DNA of 64,000 nt, from assembly GCA_963806045.1 (NCBI GenBank), contig CAWDWP010000018.1:1-64000 (forward strand), written 5' to 3'. This DNA is from DATCHW01 sp963806045. GTDB lineage: Bacteria; Bacteroidota; Ignavibacteria; Tepidaquicellales; Tepidaquicellaceae. Under the pieces are notes generated by a model. That model did no database searches and was not told the DNA's origin. It saw nothing but the letters and a program-made list of their open reading frames with translations. The position numbers were made by a program, and so were the translations under genes. Shown here piece by piece: positions 54,091 to 63,180 of the stretch (the first letter of the stretch is position 1; the number at the start of each line of letters is the position of its first letter).

Positions 54091-56019
54091 ATGATTAAAA
54101 AATTTTACTATATATTCAGTTCATTACTTTTTCTTGTCCAAATTGTATATGCGCAATCTGAGAAGAAAGATGATAAATCGTACCAAACTGATGAAATAGT
54201 TGTACATGGATACAAATTATTTGGAAATATTTTTACTTCACCCACAAAGATTAAAATAATTGATTTAGCTGAAATTAAATCAAAAAACGGGGACAGGTTA
54301 TCTGATATTCTTGAATTAACGAGCAGCAGTTATATTAAATCATACGGTGGAAATTCTGCTTTAAAGACAATATCTTTAAATGGTATGGGAGCAGAACACA
54401 CATTAATTCTCATCGACGGAAACAGAATAGGAACTTTTCAAAATTCTCAGGTGGATTTATCTCAAATCTCTAAAGACAATATTGAAAAAATTGAGATTCT
54501 CAACAGTGGATTTAGTTCAATATACGGATCAGATGCGGTTGGGGGAGTTGTGAATGTTATAACAAAATCTCCGGAATTAACGACAGAAGCTAAGTTATCT
54601 CTCAATACCGAATTGGGGTCATATAATCAAAGAAAATATTCATTAAATATCTCGAAAAGTTTTAAAAATTTATCAATAGCGGTATTGGGAAATTTAGAAT
54701 CTTCCGATGATAATTTTAAATATTATTTTAATGATGGTATCACAAATATTCTTAAGGAAAGGGAAAATTCAAATTATAATTATAAAAATTTTAATATTAA
54801 TTTTAACTATTATTTAAGTAAAAAAAGTTCTATTCAGTTTAATTCTAATTATATATGGAATTTCCATAATTTACCAGGAATAGAAACCGGAACACCTACT
54901 ATATCGAATACTCAAAAGGATAAAATATTTTACAGCTTTTTGAATTTTGAATCAGACCTAAATGATAAAACTATATTTCGATCTTCAGTTAGTTTCCAAA
55001 ATTATCTAATGAACTATGAAACCAAACCTCTGCTAAACAGTTTTTATAAAAATTTAGTTTTTACAAACAGGTCGCAGGTTCAGTTTAAAAACTCCAATGA
55101 TATTGTTTTAGGATATGAAATTAATTATGGAAAATTGTATAGCAATGAAACATTCAATAATCCTGAAAGATTACAGCCGGCATTATTTATGGCCTCTGAA
55201 ATAAAATTATTTAATAATGATCGGTTAAATATTTATCCGTCGCTTCGGTATGATTATTATTCTGACACAAAAATTAGTAATCTCAGTTATAAACTCGGGT
55301 TTAATTATAAATTATTCAAATCTGAGGAAGTGTATTTAAAAGGAAACTTCGGAAATAATTTTCGTGCACCTACTTTTAATGAATTATACTGGAATCAGGG
55401 AGGAAATAGATATTTATCTCAGGAAAAATCATTTAATATTGACCTTGGAGTGATTTCAAAATTTAAATTTATTGGAAATAACGTTTTCGAACTGACGTAT
55501 TCTTATGATAATCTCCGGGATAAAATTCTTTGGGTTCCCGGAGGTCAGAATGGATTATGGTCTCCTGTGAACATTGGAAAATCAAGAGTTTACACTTTTA
55601 CTGCAGAATTGAAGTCAAAGAAAGAATTTTTTAAATTATTGAAAAGTAATATCAATATTGGACTAAATATAAATAATTCATTAAATACATTTAATAATAT
55701 GGATAACTCTTTTGAAAATCAGCAAATTTATGTTCCTAAATATGTAATTAAATTATCTTCCGGATTAAATGTGAAAAACATTAATTTAAACATATTTTAT
55801 CAATATATTTCAAAAAGATATACTGATTTAGGAAATAATTATTTTCTTCCTCCCGTAGATTTATTAGATGGCAATTTAAGCTATGAATTTGGAATAAATA
55901 AACTAAATATTATTCTCAGATTTGAAGCAAATAACATAATGAATAAAAATTATCAGTTTATTTCAGGCTATCCAATGCCTTTGAGGAATTATAAAATCGG
56001 ATTACAATTAAATTATTAA
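54091..56019 (+). CDS. btuB: TonB-dependent outer-membrane receptor, BtuB-like vitamin B12 transporter
   Basis: A 642-residue receptor: a signal peptide ending YAQS, TonB box DEIVVHG (34-40), a plug domain (LILIDGNRIGTFQNSQVDLSQI, SIYGSDAVGGVVNVIT) and a 22-strand barrel with the terminal YKIGLQLNY aromatic ending. Cobalamin specificity is assigned because of the upstream riboswitch and the downstream adenosyltransferase. It takes up B12 with energy from TonB/ExbBD. Expression should fall when adenosylcobalamin is plentiful. Confidence 0.9.
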   Translation: MIKKFYYIFSSLLFLVQIVYAQSEKKDDKSYQTDEIVVHGYKLFGNIFTSPTKIKIIDLAEIKSKNGDRLSDILELTSSSYIKSYGGNSALKTISLNGMGAEHTLILIDGNRIGTFQNSQVDLSQISKDNIEKIEILNSGFSSIYGSDAVGGVVNVITKSPELTTEAKLSLNTELGSYNQRKYSLNISKSFKNLSIAVLGNLESSDDNFKYYFNDGITNILKERENSNYNYKNFNINFNYYLSKKSSIQFNSNYIWNFHNLPGIETGTPTISNTQKDKIFYSFLNFESDLNDKTIFRSSVSFQNYLMNYETKPLLNSFYKNLVFTNRSQVQFKNSNDIVLGYEINYGKLYSNETFNNPERLQPALFMASEIKLFNNDRLNIYPSLRYDYYSDTKISNLSYKLGFNYKLFKSEEVYLKGNFGNNFRAPTFNELYWNQGGNRYLSQEKSFNIDLGVISKFKFIGNNVFELTYSYDNLRDKILWVPGGQNGLWSPVNIGKSRVYTFTAELKSKKEFFKLLKSNINIGLNINNSLNTFNNMDNSFENQQIYVPKYVIKLSSGLNVKNINLNIFYQYISKRYTDLGNNYFLPPVDLLDGNLSYEFGINKLNIILRFEANNIMNKNYQFISGYPMPLRNYKIGLQLNY

Positions 56020-56022
56020 AAA

Positions 56023-56682
56023 ATGAATACTTCACCAGATGAAAAATCTTTGTCCGGTGGGACAAAGTATAAAGAAAAGATACTAAAGACAATTGAAGGT
56101 TATAAAAATCTTAAACCGGAAGATAAAAATTGTCTTCATGTTTATTATGGTTACGGAAAAGGGAAAACAACATGTGCGGTAGGGCTTGCAATCAGGGCAC
56201 TAGGTGCAGGTAAGAAGGTTGTACTTATTCAATTCGATAAAGGATATGATGGTGAAAATGAGCATTATTCAGAACGAATTCTACTACGACGGTTGAAAGA
56301 ATTAGGATATGATATCGAATTGTACCCTACGGGATGTGAAAGGATGAATAATGATGGAACATTCAGATTCAAAAACAATGAAGAAGATTTAAAGGAAGCT
56401 AAAAGGGGATTAGAAATCGCAGAAAAATATATTGATAATCCTGAACAGGATATGCTGATATTAGATGAAGCAATTGCAGCAGTGGCTTATAATTTACTTA
56501 AAAAAGAAGATATTGAAAAATTAATAACTAAATTTAAAAACGACAGAAAATATGAATTTGTAATCACAGGACATAAAATTTGGAAATTTATTGAAGATAA
56601 TGCTGACTTAATAACTGAAATGAAAAAAATTAAACATTATTTCGATAACGGAATTCCTGCCAGACCGGGAATAGAATTTTAA
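56023..56682 (+). CDS. cobO: Cob(I)yrinic acid a,c-diamide adenosyltransferase
   Basis: A 219-residue CobA/CobO/BtuR-type ATP:corrinoid adenosyltransferase. The P-loop is GYGKGKTT (43-50), followed by VVLIQFDKG, ERMNNDGTFRF and the Walker B-like LILDEAIAAV. It adds the adenosyl group to cobalamin, giving the cofactor for the mutase at 27270-28841. Three bases after btuB and under the same riboswitch; the start ATG is clear. Confidence 0.93.
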   Translation: MNTSPDEKSLSGGTKYKEKILKTIEGYKNLKPEDKNCLHVYYGYGKGKTTCAVGLAIRALGAGKKVVLIQFDKGYDGENEHYSERILLRRLKELGYDIELYPTGCERMNNDGTFRFKNNEEDLKEAKRGLEIAEKYIDNPEQDMLILDEAIAAVAYNLLKKEDIEKLITKFKNDRKYEFVITGHKIWKFIEDNADLITEMKKIKHYFDNGIPARPGIEF

Positions 56683-56690
56683 AAAGAGGA

Positions 56691-57755
56691 ATGAATTTAA
56701 ACATGATAAATAGTTTTAAAAAAAGTTATTTAATATTATTTCTCTTTACGATTTTATTTAATTCATGTACAAGAGATGAGATAATTAATGTTCCTCCTCC
56801 TATAGTGACTTCAACCACAGGAGCATATGTCTTATCTGAAGGTGGTTTTTCTCAAAACACTTCTAAATTATCACTATATAGTATCATACAAGATACATTC
56901 TATACTAGCATATTTTATCCCGGAAATCTTGGCCTGTTTTCAAGTGGAATGTTTTTATATAATAATTTTTTGTTTGTACTTGAACAGGGAAGTTTTGGTG
57001 CTCCTGGAAAAATATATCAGCTGGATACAACAGGAAAAGTTCTCAATTCAAATATAATCGGTATTAACCCCTATTCCCTGACGGTTGCAAATAACAAAAT
57101 CTATTATACTAACGGATCTGCTGGAAATGTCGGAGTTCTGAATGTAAATGATTTATCCTTTATTAAGAATATAACTGTCGGTGCTTATCCTCAGGAAATA
57201 ACATCTTTTGGTGGAAAAGTTTTTGTCTGTAATACAAGCATATATGGGGGAACCCAGGATTCTACAGTATCTGTTATTGATTCTCAAAATGATTTAGAAA
57301 TTTACAAAATAACGGTTAAAAAGGATCCATCTTCTGTATGTATTTCCAGAAATAATACTTTGATAATTGGTTGTAATGGAATCAACGGATTAATTTATAT
57401 CGTTGACCCAATTACATATAATAAAATTGATTCATTGAATACTCCTGAAGGTTTTGGTAAAGATTTGAATATAGACTCACAAACAAATAATTTATATTTT
57501 ATTTCATATGTAGGAAATATTGTAAAACTGGATTTGGATTCGAAATTCAGCACAACTGTAATTCAGAATCTGAATCCGGGAGTATCTTTTTTTTATGGTT
57601 ATTCATTTGATTCAAAAAACAGAAAACATTATTTATGTGATGCGGGAAATTTTATGTCCAACGGATATTTCCATATTCTAAATATGAATAATATCATTGA
57701 AAAGAGTTTCTCTGCAGGAATAGCACCAAGAAGAATTGTATTAAAATCGAATTGA
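56691..57755 (+). CDS. Beta-propeller lipoprotein, BtuG-like (YncE/DUF5074 type)
   Basis: A 354-residue lipoprotein (lipobox FNSCT, C26). The body has several YVTN/YncE-like propeller repeats: NGSAGNVGVLNVNDLSFIKNI, TVSVIDSQNDLEIYKITVKKDPSSVCI, GLIYIVDPITYNKIDSL and YGYSFDSKNRKHYLCDAG. In Bacteroides, BtuG is a surface beta-propeller lipoprotein that captures B12 for BtuB, and the gene order here (btuB, adenosyltransferase, propeller lipoprotein under a B12 riboswitch) points the same way. The start may be the ATG at 56703, which has a better-spaced GAGGA site. The assignment is structural and contextual, not by close sequence. Confidence 0.7.
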   Translation: MNLNMINSFKKSYLILFLFTILFNSCTRDEIINVPPPIVTSTTGAYVLSEGGFSQNTSKLSLYSIIQDTFYTSIFYPGNLGLFSSGMFLYNNFLFVLEQGSFGAPGKIYQLDTTGKVLNSNIIGINPYSLTVANNKIYYTNGSAGNVGVLNVNDLSFIKNITVGAYPQEITSFGGKVFVCNTSIYGGTQDSTVSVIDSQNDLEIYKITVKKDPSSVCISRNNTLIIGCNGINGLIYIVDPITYNKIDSLNTPEGFGKDLNIDSQTNNLYFISYVGNIVKLDLDSKFSTTVIQNLNPGVSFFYGYSFDSKNRKHYLCDAGNFMSNGYFHILNMNNIIEKSFSAGIAPRRIVLKSN

Positions 57756-57775
57756 CAATATTATAAAATAGTAAA

Positions 57776-58639
57776 TTGGATCTAAAAAAAAATATTGCTT
57801 ACAAATTCGAAGACCTGAATATTTCAGAATATCCTTTGAATTATGAGATGATAGGTGCTACAAGCGAAAATGAAAGATTCAGCATATTCATTCATCAAAA
57901 TGTTATTGAAGAAATCGATTCATTTCTAATTTCAGATGTAAATAATGAGTGCGGTGGAGTATTGCTTGGAAAAGTTTTTAGAACAGAATCAAATAAATTA
58001 TTTGTTATAGTAGATAATTTTATTATTGCAAAGAGCACTAAGTCATCAATCTCAAGACTCACTTTTACGCACGATACCTGGGATGGAATAAATAACGAAC
58101 TGGAAGTGTACCACAAAGATGATATCATCTTAGGTTGGTTCCATTCCCATCCCGGTCATGGTGTATTTTTATCGGGATATGATATTTTTATACAGGAAAA
58201 TTTTTTCAACGAAGAATTTATGATTGCATATGTTTATGATCCGGTAAATAATGATAGAGCTTTTTTCAAGTGGATGGACGGGCAGATTGTTAAATCGAAC
58301 GGATATAACATAATTAAAAAAAACTCCATTCCTGCATTAGACTTATCGGAACCAAAAGGAAAAAAGATAAATGAAGATTCATCCCAAAAGAAAACAGTTG
58401 TTAATAAATATTTAGTTTTACTATTCTCATTACTTATTATTAATATGGTTATTCTAATAATGTTAATTGTTGATAATAATAAAATGAAAACGCAAATTCA
58501 GGAATCGAAAAATGAAAATTCGCAAATTAATAATATAAAAACCTCGATAGACAAGCTGGAATTTAAAGTTAACGATTTGATATTGAGACAGTTAAATAAA
58601 GAAGATTCTGTAGAATTAAGTAATAAATTTAAGAAATAA
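57776..58639 (+). CDS. JAMM/MPN+ (JAB1-like) metalloprotease with membrane anchor
   Basis: A 287-residue protein. The JAMM zinc motif is complete: E58 in NECGGVLLG and H123-x-H125-x7-S133-x2-D136 in HSHPGHGVFLSGYD. This motif defines isopeptidases of the deubiquitinase kind and related bacterial enzymes. A single span (about 212-232) and a coiled-coil tail follow, so the catalytic domain is probably held at the inner membrane facing the cytoplasm. It starts with TTG at 57776, 20 bases after the propeller gene, and is followed after one base by the E2-like gene. The substrate is unknown. Confidence 0.85.
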   Translation: MDLKKNIAYKFEDLNISEYPLNYEMIGATSENERFSIFIHQNVIEEIDSFLISDVNNECGGVLLGKVFRTESNKLFVIVDNFIIAKSTKSSISRLTFTHDTWDGINNELEVYHKDDIILGWFHSHPGHGVFLSGYDIFIQENFFNEEFMIAYVYDPVNNDRAFFKWMDGQIVKSNGYNIIKKNSIPALDLSEPKGKKINEDSSQKKTVVNKYLVLLFSLLIINMVILIMLIVDNNKMKTQIQESKNENSQINNIKTSIDKLEFKVNDLILRQLNKEDSVELSNKFKK

Positions 58640-58640
58640 T

Positions 58641-59186
58641 TTGAATCCGAGAAGCCGAAGATTATTATCCGATTTCAGAAAAATTGAAGAAGAATTCAAA
58701 AACCATAATATTATTAGTGTACAGGGTAACGATGAAGTCTTCCCGCCGGAAAGATATTTGGTTAAATATTCCGGAATAAAAGGAATAGCGTTATCACCTT
58801 TTTCTACTGCGGAGAATAAAATTATTATGGATGTAAATGAACATATTATCGAAATTGTGTTGCATCTAAATTATCCCCGATATAAACCTCTCTGCTATAT
58901 TAAAACTAATATCTTTCATCCAAATTTCAGGTCTGCTCATCCGCATGAAGTCTGCATTGGCGATTATTGGGCTCCGGGAGAAGGCTTAACGGAAATAATA
59001 TATAAAATGGGAGAAATGATACAATATAAAGTATATAACGTAAAAAGCCCTTTAAATGGTATTGCAGCGAAGTGGGCAAGAGAGCATTCCCATCTTTTCC
59101 CTCTAGATAAAAATGAATTAAGAACAGCCGAATATGATTCTAAAAAAAATAATTCGAACCAACAATTAGAAATTAATATTCAGTAA
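58641..59186 (+). CDS. E2-like (ubiquitin-conjugating-fold) protein with candidate catalytic cysteine
   Basis: A 181-residue protein with the shape of a UBC domain. The beta-sheet motif YPRYKP is at 78-83, HPN is at 93-95, a candidate nucleophile C105 sits in EVCIGDYW ten residues after the N, and W110/P112 match the W-x-P of E2 enzymes, followed by the helix LTEIIYKMGEMIQ and the SPLNGIAAKWAREH end. In eukaryotic E2s the N-to-Cys gap is about eight, so this is a slightly longer loop. The TTG start is one base after the JAMM stop. An RWD-like inactive relative is a possible alternative. No ubiquitin-like protein is seen. Confidence 0.75.
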   Translation: MNPRSRRLLSDFRKIEEEFKNHNIISVQGNDEVFPPERYLVKYSGIKGIALSPFSTAENKIIMDVNEHIIEIVLHLNYPRYKPLCYIKTNIFHPNFRSAHPHEVCIGDYWAPGEGLTEIIYKMGEMIQYKVYNVKSPLNGIAAKWAREHSHLFPLDKNELRTAEYDSKKNNSNQQLEINIQ

Positions 59187-59187
59187 T

Positions 59188-59721
59188 ATGATTTTACCAT
59201 ATAATGGAATTGAACCTAAAATTGATGAAAGTGTATTTATATGTGACGGAGCATTCGTGATAGGGGATGTAGTGCTGGAGAAAAATGTCAGCGTTTGGTT
59301 TAATGCTGTTGTCAGAGGTGATGTCAACTATATTCGCGTCGGTGAAAGCACAAACATTCAGGACGGGAGTATTCTGCATGTTACTTACCAAAAATATCCG
59401 CTAATCATAGGTACGGAAGTTACTATAGGACACGGAGTTGTTATTCACGGATGTAAGATAAAAGACAGAGTATTAATTGGTATTGGAGCGATTTTACTTG
59501 ATAATTGCACAGTGAATTCAAATTCATTTATTGCGGCAGGAACACTTGTTAAAGAAAATTTTATTGTTCCGGAAGGGGTGCTGGTAGCAGGAGTCCCGGG
59601 TAAAATAGTCAGGGATCTGACCGATATTGAAATCAATAAAATAAAGAGAAGTTCTGAAAATTACATTATGTATGTTAACAATTACAGAACAAATGGTTAT
59701 AATCCTCCAAGATTCCCGTAA
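59188..59721 (+). CDS. Gamma-carbonic-anhydrase-like hexapeptide-repeat protein
   Basis: A 177-residue left-handed beta-helix protein of the YrdA/PaaY type: VWFNAVVRGDVNYIRVGESTNIQDGSILHV, GHGVVIHGCKIKDRVLIGIGAILL and VAGVPGKIVRDL. The metal histidines are at SILHVT, GHG and HGC. Many homologues lack proven carbonic-anhydrase activity. It begins one base after the E2-like stop and may be the last gene of the B12 unit. Confidence 0.85.
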   Translation: MILPYNGIEPKIDESVFICDGAFVIGDVVLEKNVSVWFNAVVRGDVNYIRVGESTNIQDGSILHVTYQKYPLIIGTEVTIGHGVVIHGCKIKDRVLIGIGAILLDNCTVNSNSFIAAGTLVKENFIVPEGVLVAGVPGKIVRDLTDIEINKIKRSSENYIMYVNNYRTNGYNPPRFP

Positions 59722-59765
59722 TATTAACCTCTATAGATTTAACAATAAACAGCCAGAATCCCATA

Positions 59766-59780
59766 AATTGTTTAACAATT
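59766..59780. promoter_or_regulatory. Palindrome upstream of a small unknown gene
   Basis: AATTGTT-T-AACAATT is a perfect 15-base dyad in the 146-base gap before the gene at 59868. It could be an operator for the following ybeY-topA group, or an accident of AT-rich sequence. No T-run hairpin follows. Confidence 0.3.
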
Positions 59781-59867
59781 GAAAATAAGATTTTATATAT
59801 ATATTTTTATGATTATTTTATATACCGTTGAATATTGAATTGAAGGCAATTAAATGAAAGGTTTATT

Positions 59868-60299
59868 TTGAATAATAATAAAGGAAGCAATATTTTAAGT
59901 AAGGCAAATATTAAGAAAATTGAACATCTTTTCGGCATTCATTTCGTTAAGAAAGAAAAATCTCTCAGTACAAATATTAAAAACCCGAAATCGAAAACAG
60001 AGATTAATCTTGATTTGATTTCAGAAGATGATAAGTCCATATTAGTATCTGTTTATACAAATAATTGCCACCTGCAGCTTCAATCCTGTGATAAATTTCT
60101 GATAAGTTCTATGCTTGAAGAAATAATTTTTATATCGAAAAATGGTAATAAATTGTCCGGATTAATAATAACAAAGCAGGGAGATTGTTCATTATATTCT
60201 AATGTTAGTATTTCATCATTGAGAAAAGATTTTACAAACCTTAACTCTGAAAAGCTTATATCAGCAGTTGCTCTTTCAGTCGCCGAGACACTTTATTAA
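59868..60299 (+). CDS. Small protein of unknown function, upstream of ybeY
   Basis: A 143-residue soluble protein starting at a TTG with an AAAGG site six bases away. It contains HLQLQSCDKFLISSMLEEIIFIS and LSGLIITKQGDCSLYSNVSISS. No domain is recognised, and there is no C-terminal GG that would make it a ubiquitin-like modifier. It precedes ybeY, whose most likely start lies 22 bases downstream of its stop. Confidence 0.6.
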   Translation: MNNNKGSNILSKANIKKIEHLFGIHFVKKEKSLSTNIKNPKSKTEINLDLISEDDKSILVSVYTNNCHLQLQSCDKFLISSMLEEIIFISKNGNKLSGLIITKQGDCSLYSNVSISSLRKDFTNLNSEKLISAVALSVAETLY

Positions 60300-60321
60300 T
60301 TCTAAAGGGGAATTACCTTCT

Positions 60322-60822
60322 GTGAACATTCAATACAAAAAAGAACCGAAATTAAGCATTATTATTAGTAATAAAGATAAATTTCCGTCAGATTGTAATA
60401 TTAATAAACAAAAAGTTGTTAAGCTAATTGAGAGAATAACGGAGGAAGAAAATCAAAATATAAAGAATTTTAACATTTTACTTTGCGGAGATGAAGAAAT
60501 ATTCAGTTATAATATGAAATATCTTTCCCATAATTATTATACTGATATAATTACTTTTTATTATCCCGAAAAAGGTTATATTGACGCCGATGTTTTAATT
60601 TCGGTAGATTCTGTAAAGAGAAATTCCGGAAAATATAAAACAGGCTTTGAGTCAGAATTATATCGGGTCATAATACATGGTATTCTTCATTTATGCGGTT
60701 ATGATGATAAAACGACAAAGCAAAAAATTTTAATGCGGAAAAAAGAAAATGAGTATTTGAAATTGGTTAAGGAAAAGAAAAAAAACATTAATATGAAAAG
60801 TAAAAGTCTAAAAAGAGTTTAG
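60322..60822 (+). CDS. ybeY: rRNA maturation endoribonuclease YbeY
   Basis: A 166-residue protein from the GTG at 60322, which has an AAAGGGG site 11 bases before. A longer frame from TTG 60268 overlaps the previous gene. The metal-binding motif is HGILHLCGYDD: the first two His are present, while the third metal ligand (usually H in HGxLHLxGYDH) is Asp. Bacteroidota-type YbeY proteins often differ at this position. It processes rRNA ends and takes part in ribosome quality control. The C-terminal LMRKKENEYLKL is typical. Confidence 0.85.
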   Translation: MNIQYKKEPKLSIIISNKDKFPSDCNINKQKVVKLIERITEEENQNIKNFNILLCGDEEIFSYNMKYLSHNYYTDIITFYYPEKGYIDADVLISVDSVKRNSGKYKTGFESELYRVIIHGILHLCGYDDKTTKQKILMRKKENEYLKLVKEKKKNINMKSKSLKRV

Positions 60823-60846
60823 AAATTAATTTAATAACATTTATTG

Positions 60847-63174
60847 ATGAGCAAGTATTTAGTAATAGTAGAGTCACCGTCCAAGTCAAAAACGATAAAA
60901 AAATACCTGGGAAAAGATTATGTAGTTGAAGCCACAGTAGGGCATATTAAGAATCTCCCAAAGAGTAAGATAAGCGTTGATTTTGAAAAAGATTTTGAAC
61001 CTGTATATGAAATAATAGAGGGAAAACAAAAGGTTTTATCCGTAATTCAAAAAGCTGCTAAGAATGCAGAAAAAGTTTATGTAGCGACTGACCCGGACCG
61101 CGAAGGGGAAGCAATTGGAGCTGATATCGCTGATGAAATCAAAGCGATTAATCCTAATATATACCGGGTTCTTTTTAATGAAATTACGAAAACAGGTGTG
61201 GAAAATGCAATGACACACCTCAGAAAAATTGACTATCATCTGGTTGAATCTCAAACCGCGAGAAGAGTTATGGACAGGATTCTTGGATATAAACTCAGTC
61301 CGTTTTTGTGGAAAGTGCTGTATTACGGTCTTTCTGCCGGACGTGTTCAATCAGTAGCTCTAAAATTAATCTGTGAACGTGAAGAAGAAATAGTAAAATT
61401 CATAGCAAAAGAGTACTGGTCTATTCACGGTACATTTGTTAAAACATCTGCAAATTCGAGATCATTTAATGCTAAACTTTTTAAAATAGATGGTGATACG
61501 CTTAAATTTAACGGAGAAAATCCGTGTATAAATAATATTGATGAAGCTCACAAAATCACAGAAGAGCTTAAAAAATGTAAATTTAAGATCAGCGATATAA
61601 TTGTAAAAGATGTTAAGCGAAATCCTCCGGTACCGTTTATCACCAGCAGTTTACAGCAGTTCGCATCCTCTAAGCTCGGTTTTGCACCTAAAAGAACAAT
61701 GTCTTTAGCTCAAAAGCTATATGAAGGTGTCGAGATTAATAAAGGTGAAGGAAATATTGGTCTCATAACATATATGAGAACTGATTCAACAAGAATTAGT
61801 GCTGAAGCAAAAGATGCTGCTGCAGATTTCATAAAGAAGAATTTTGGTCAGGAATATCTGTCTGATATTAATAAAAAATCCGTTAATAAGAAGGCAAACG
61901 TTCAGGATGCACACGAAGCTATCAGACCAACTGACGTTTTCATTAAACCTGAAGACCTTAAAAAACTTGATAAGGATTTGATATCGCTCTACACTTTGAT
62001 ATGGAATCGTTTCCTGGCGTCTCAGATGGCACCTGCAGTTATGATTCAAAAAACCGTAATAATTGATTCCATTAATCTTGGGATGAGTCAGAAAAGGTAT
62101 TATTTCAGGGCAACAGGTACTGAAATCAAATTCAGTGGTTATTTGAAAATATTCGAGGATTTGAATGAAGAGAATGGTAAGGATGAGGATGAAGATAATC
62201 CGTTATTGCCTCTTGACTTATTAAAGGGTGATGAACTTAAGAATATTAGTATGAGCAAGGATCAGCATTTTACTAATCCTCCTCCCAGATATACAGAAAG
62301 TAGTCTGATAAAACAACTGGACGCTCTCGGTATAGGAAGACCAAGTACATTTGCATTTATTGTTTCAACAGTTATTGACAGAAAATATGTAGACTTGATA
62401 GAGAGAAGGCTTTTTGCAACTGATTTAGGAATTGCTGTATATAAAATTCTTGCTAAACATTTTTCTGATGTAATTGATTATAAATTTACTGCAAGAATGG
62501 AAGAAGAACTTGATACTATAGCAAATAATGAAGCAACATATCTTCAGGTTTTAAATGATTTTTATGAACCATTTAATAAAGACCTTTTAGCAGCGGAGAA
62601 ACTTGTTAAAGGAATTAAGCAGGATTTAATTGAAAGAACAGAAATTGATTGTCCGGAATGTGGAAAAGAAACAGGGGCTAAAATGATAAAAAAATGGAGC
62701 AGAAACGGATTATTTCTTTCCTGTGAGAGATATCCAAAATGCCATGCAGCGATGCCATTAATAAAAGATAATGATAACGAGATAATCACTGATCATACAA
62801 CTAACATGAAATGTGAAAAATGCGGAGCAGCTATGATATTGCGGGTCGGTAAATTTGGCAAATTTTATGGATGTTCAAATTATCCAAAGTGCAATGGAGT
62901 TAAGCCATTCACACTTGGAATTAAATGTCCTAAGTGCAATGAAGGTGAAATTATAGAAAGAAAAGGCGGAAGAGCCAAAAGAACATTTTACGGGTGTTCC
63001 AGTTATCCGAAATGCGATTTTATATCAAATTACGAACCTGTGATTCAGGAATGTGAACAATGTAAGAATAATTATCTGGTTAAAAAGATAAGTAAAAAAG
63101 ATGGAAATTATCTTGAATGCCCTTCCTGTAAATCAAAGGTTTTAGAAGTTATAGAAGAACAAACACAAACTTAA
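60847..63174 (+). CDS. topA: DNA topoisomerase I
   Basis: A type IA topoisomerase of 775 residues, from the ATG at 60847 (a TTG one codon earlier is also possible). The Toprim motif is IVESPSKSKTI and ATDPDREGEAIG; the catalytic Tyr is in GLITYMRTDSTR (residue 309 from the ATG). The C-terminus holds three or four zinc ribbons (CPECGKETGAK, KCEKCGAAM, CPKCNEGEI, CEQCKNNY). It relaxes negative supercoils. It is followed by a recombinase gene, a common topA-xer neighbourhood. Confidence 0.97.
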   Translation: MSKYLVIVESPSKSKTIKKYLGKDYVVEATVGHIKNLPKSKISVDFEKDFEPVYEIIEGKQKVLSVIQKAAKNAEKVYVATDPDREGEAIGADIADEIKAINPNIYRVLFNEITKTGVENAMTHLRKIDYHLVESQTARRVMDRILGYKLSPFLWKVLYYGLSAGRVQSVALKLICEREEEIVKFIAKEYWSIHGTFVKTSANSRSFNAKLFKIDGDTLKFNGENPCINNIDEAHKITEELKKCKFKISDIIVKDVKRNPPVPFITSSLQQFASSKLGFAPKRTMSLAQKLYEGVEINKGEGNIGLITYMRTDSTRISAEAKDAAADFIKKNFGQEYLSDINKKSVNKKANVQDAHEAIRPTDVFIKPEDLKKLDKDLISLYTLIWNRFLASQMAPAVMIQKTVIIDSINLGMSQKRYYFRATGTEIKFSGYLKIFEDLNEENGKDEDEDNPLLPLDLLKGDELKNISMSKDQHFTNPPPRYTESSLIKQLDALGIGRPSTFAFIVSTVIDRKYVDLIERRLFATDLGIAVYKILAKHFSDVIDYKFTARMEEELDTIANNEATYLQVLNDFYEPFNKDLLAAEKLVKGIKQDLIERTEIDCPECGKETGAKMIKKWSRNGLFLSCERYPKCHAAMPLIKDNDNEIITDHTTNMKCEKCGAAMILRVGKFGKFYGCSNYPKCNGVKPFTLGIKCPKCNEGEIIERKGGRAKRTFYGCSSYPKCDFISNYEPVIQECEQCKNNYLVKKISKKDGNYLECPSCKSKVLEVIEEQTQT

Positions 63175-63180
63175 TTAACT

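Noticed and set aside
59868..60299. The 143-residue protein as the missing ubiquitin-like modifier for the E2/JAMM pair
   Set aside because: It ends in AETLY with no GG, shows no beta-grasp pattern and lies beyond a 146-base gap.
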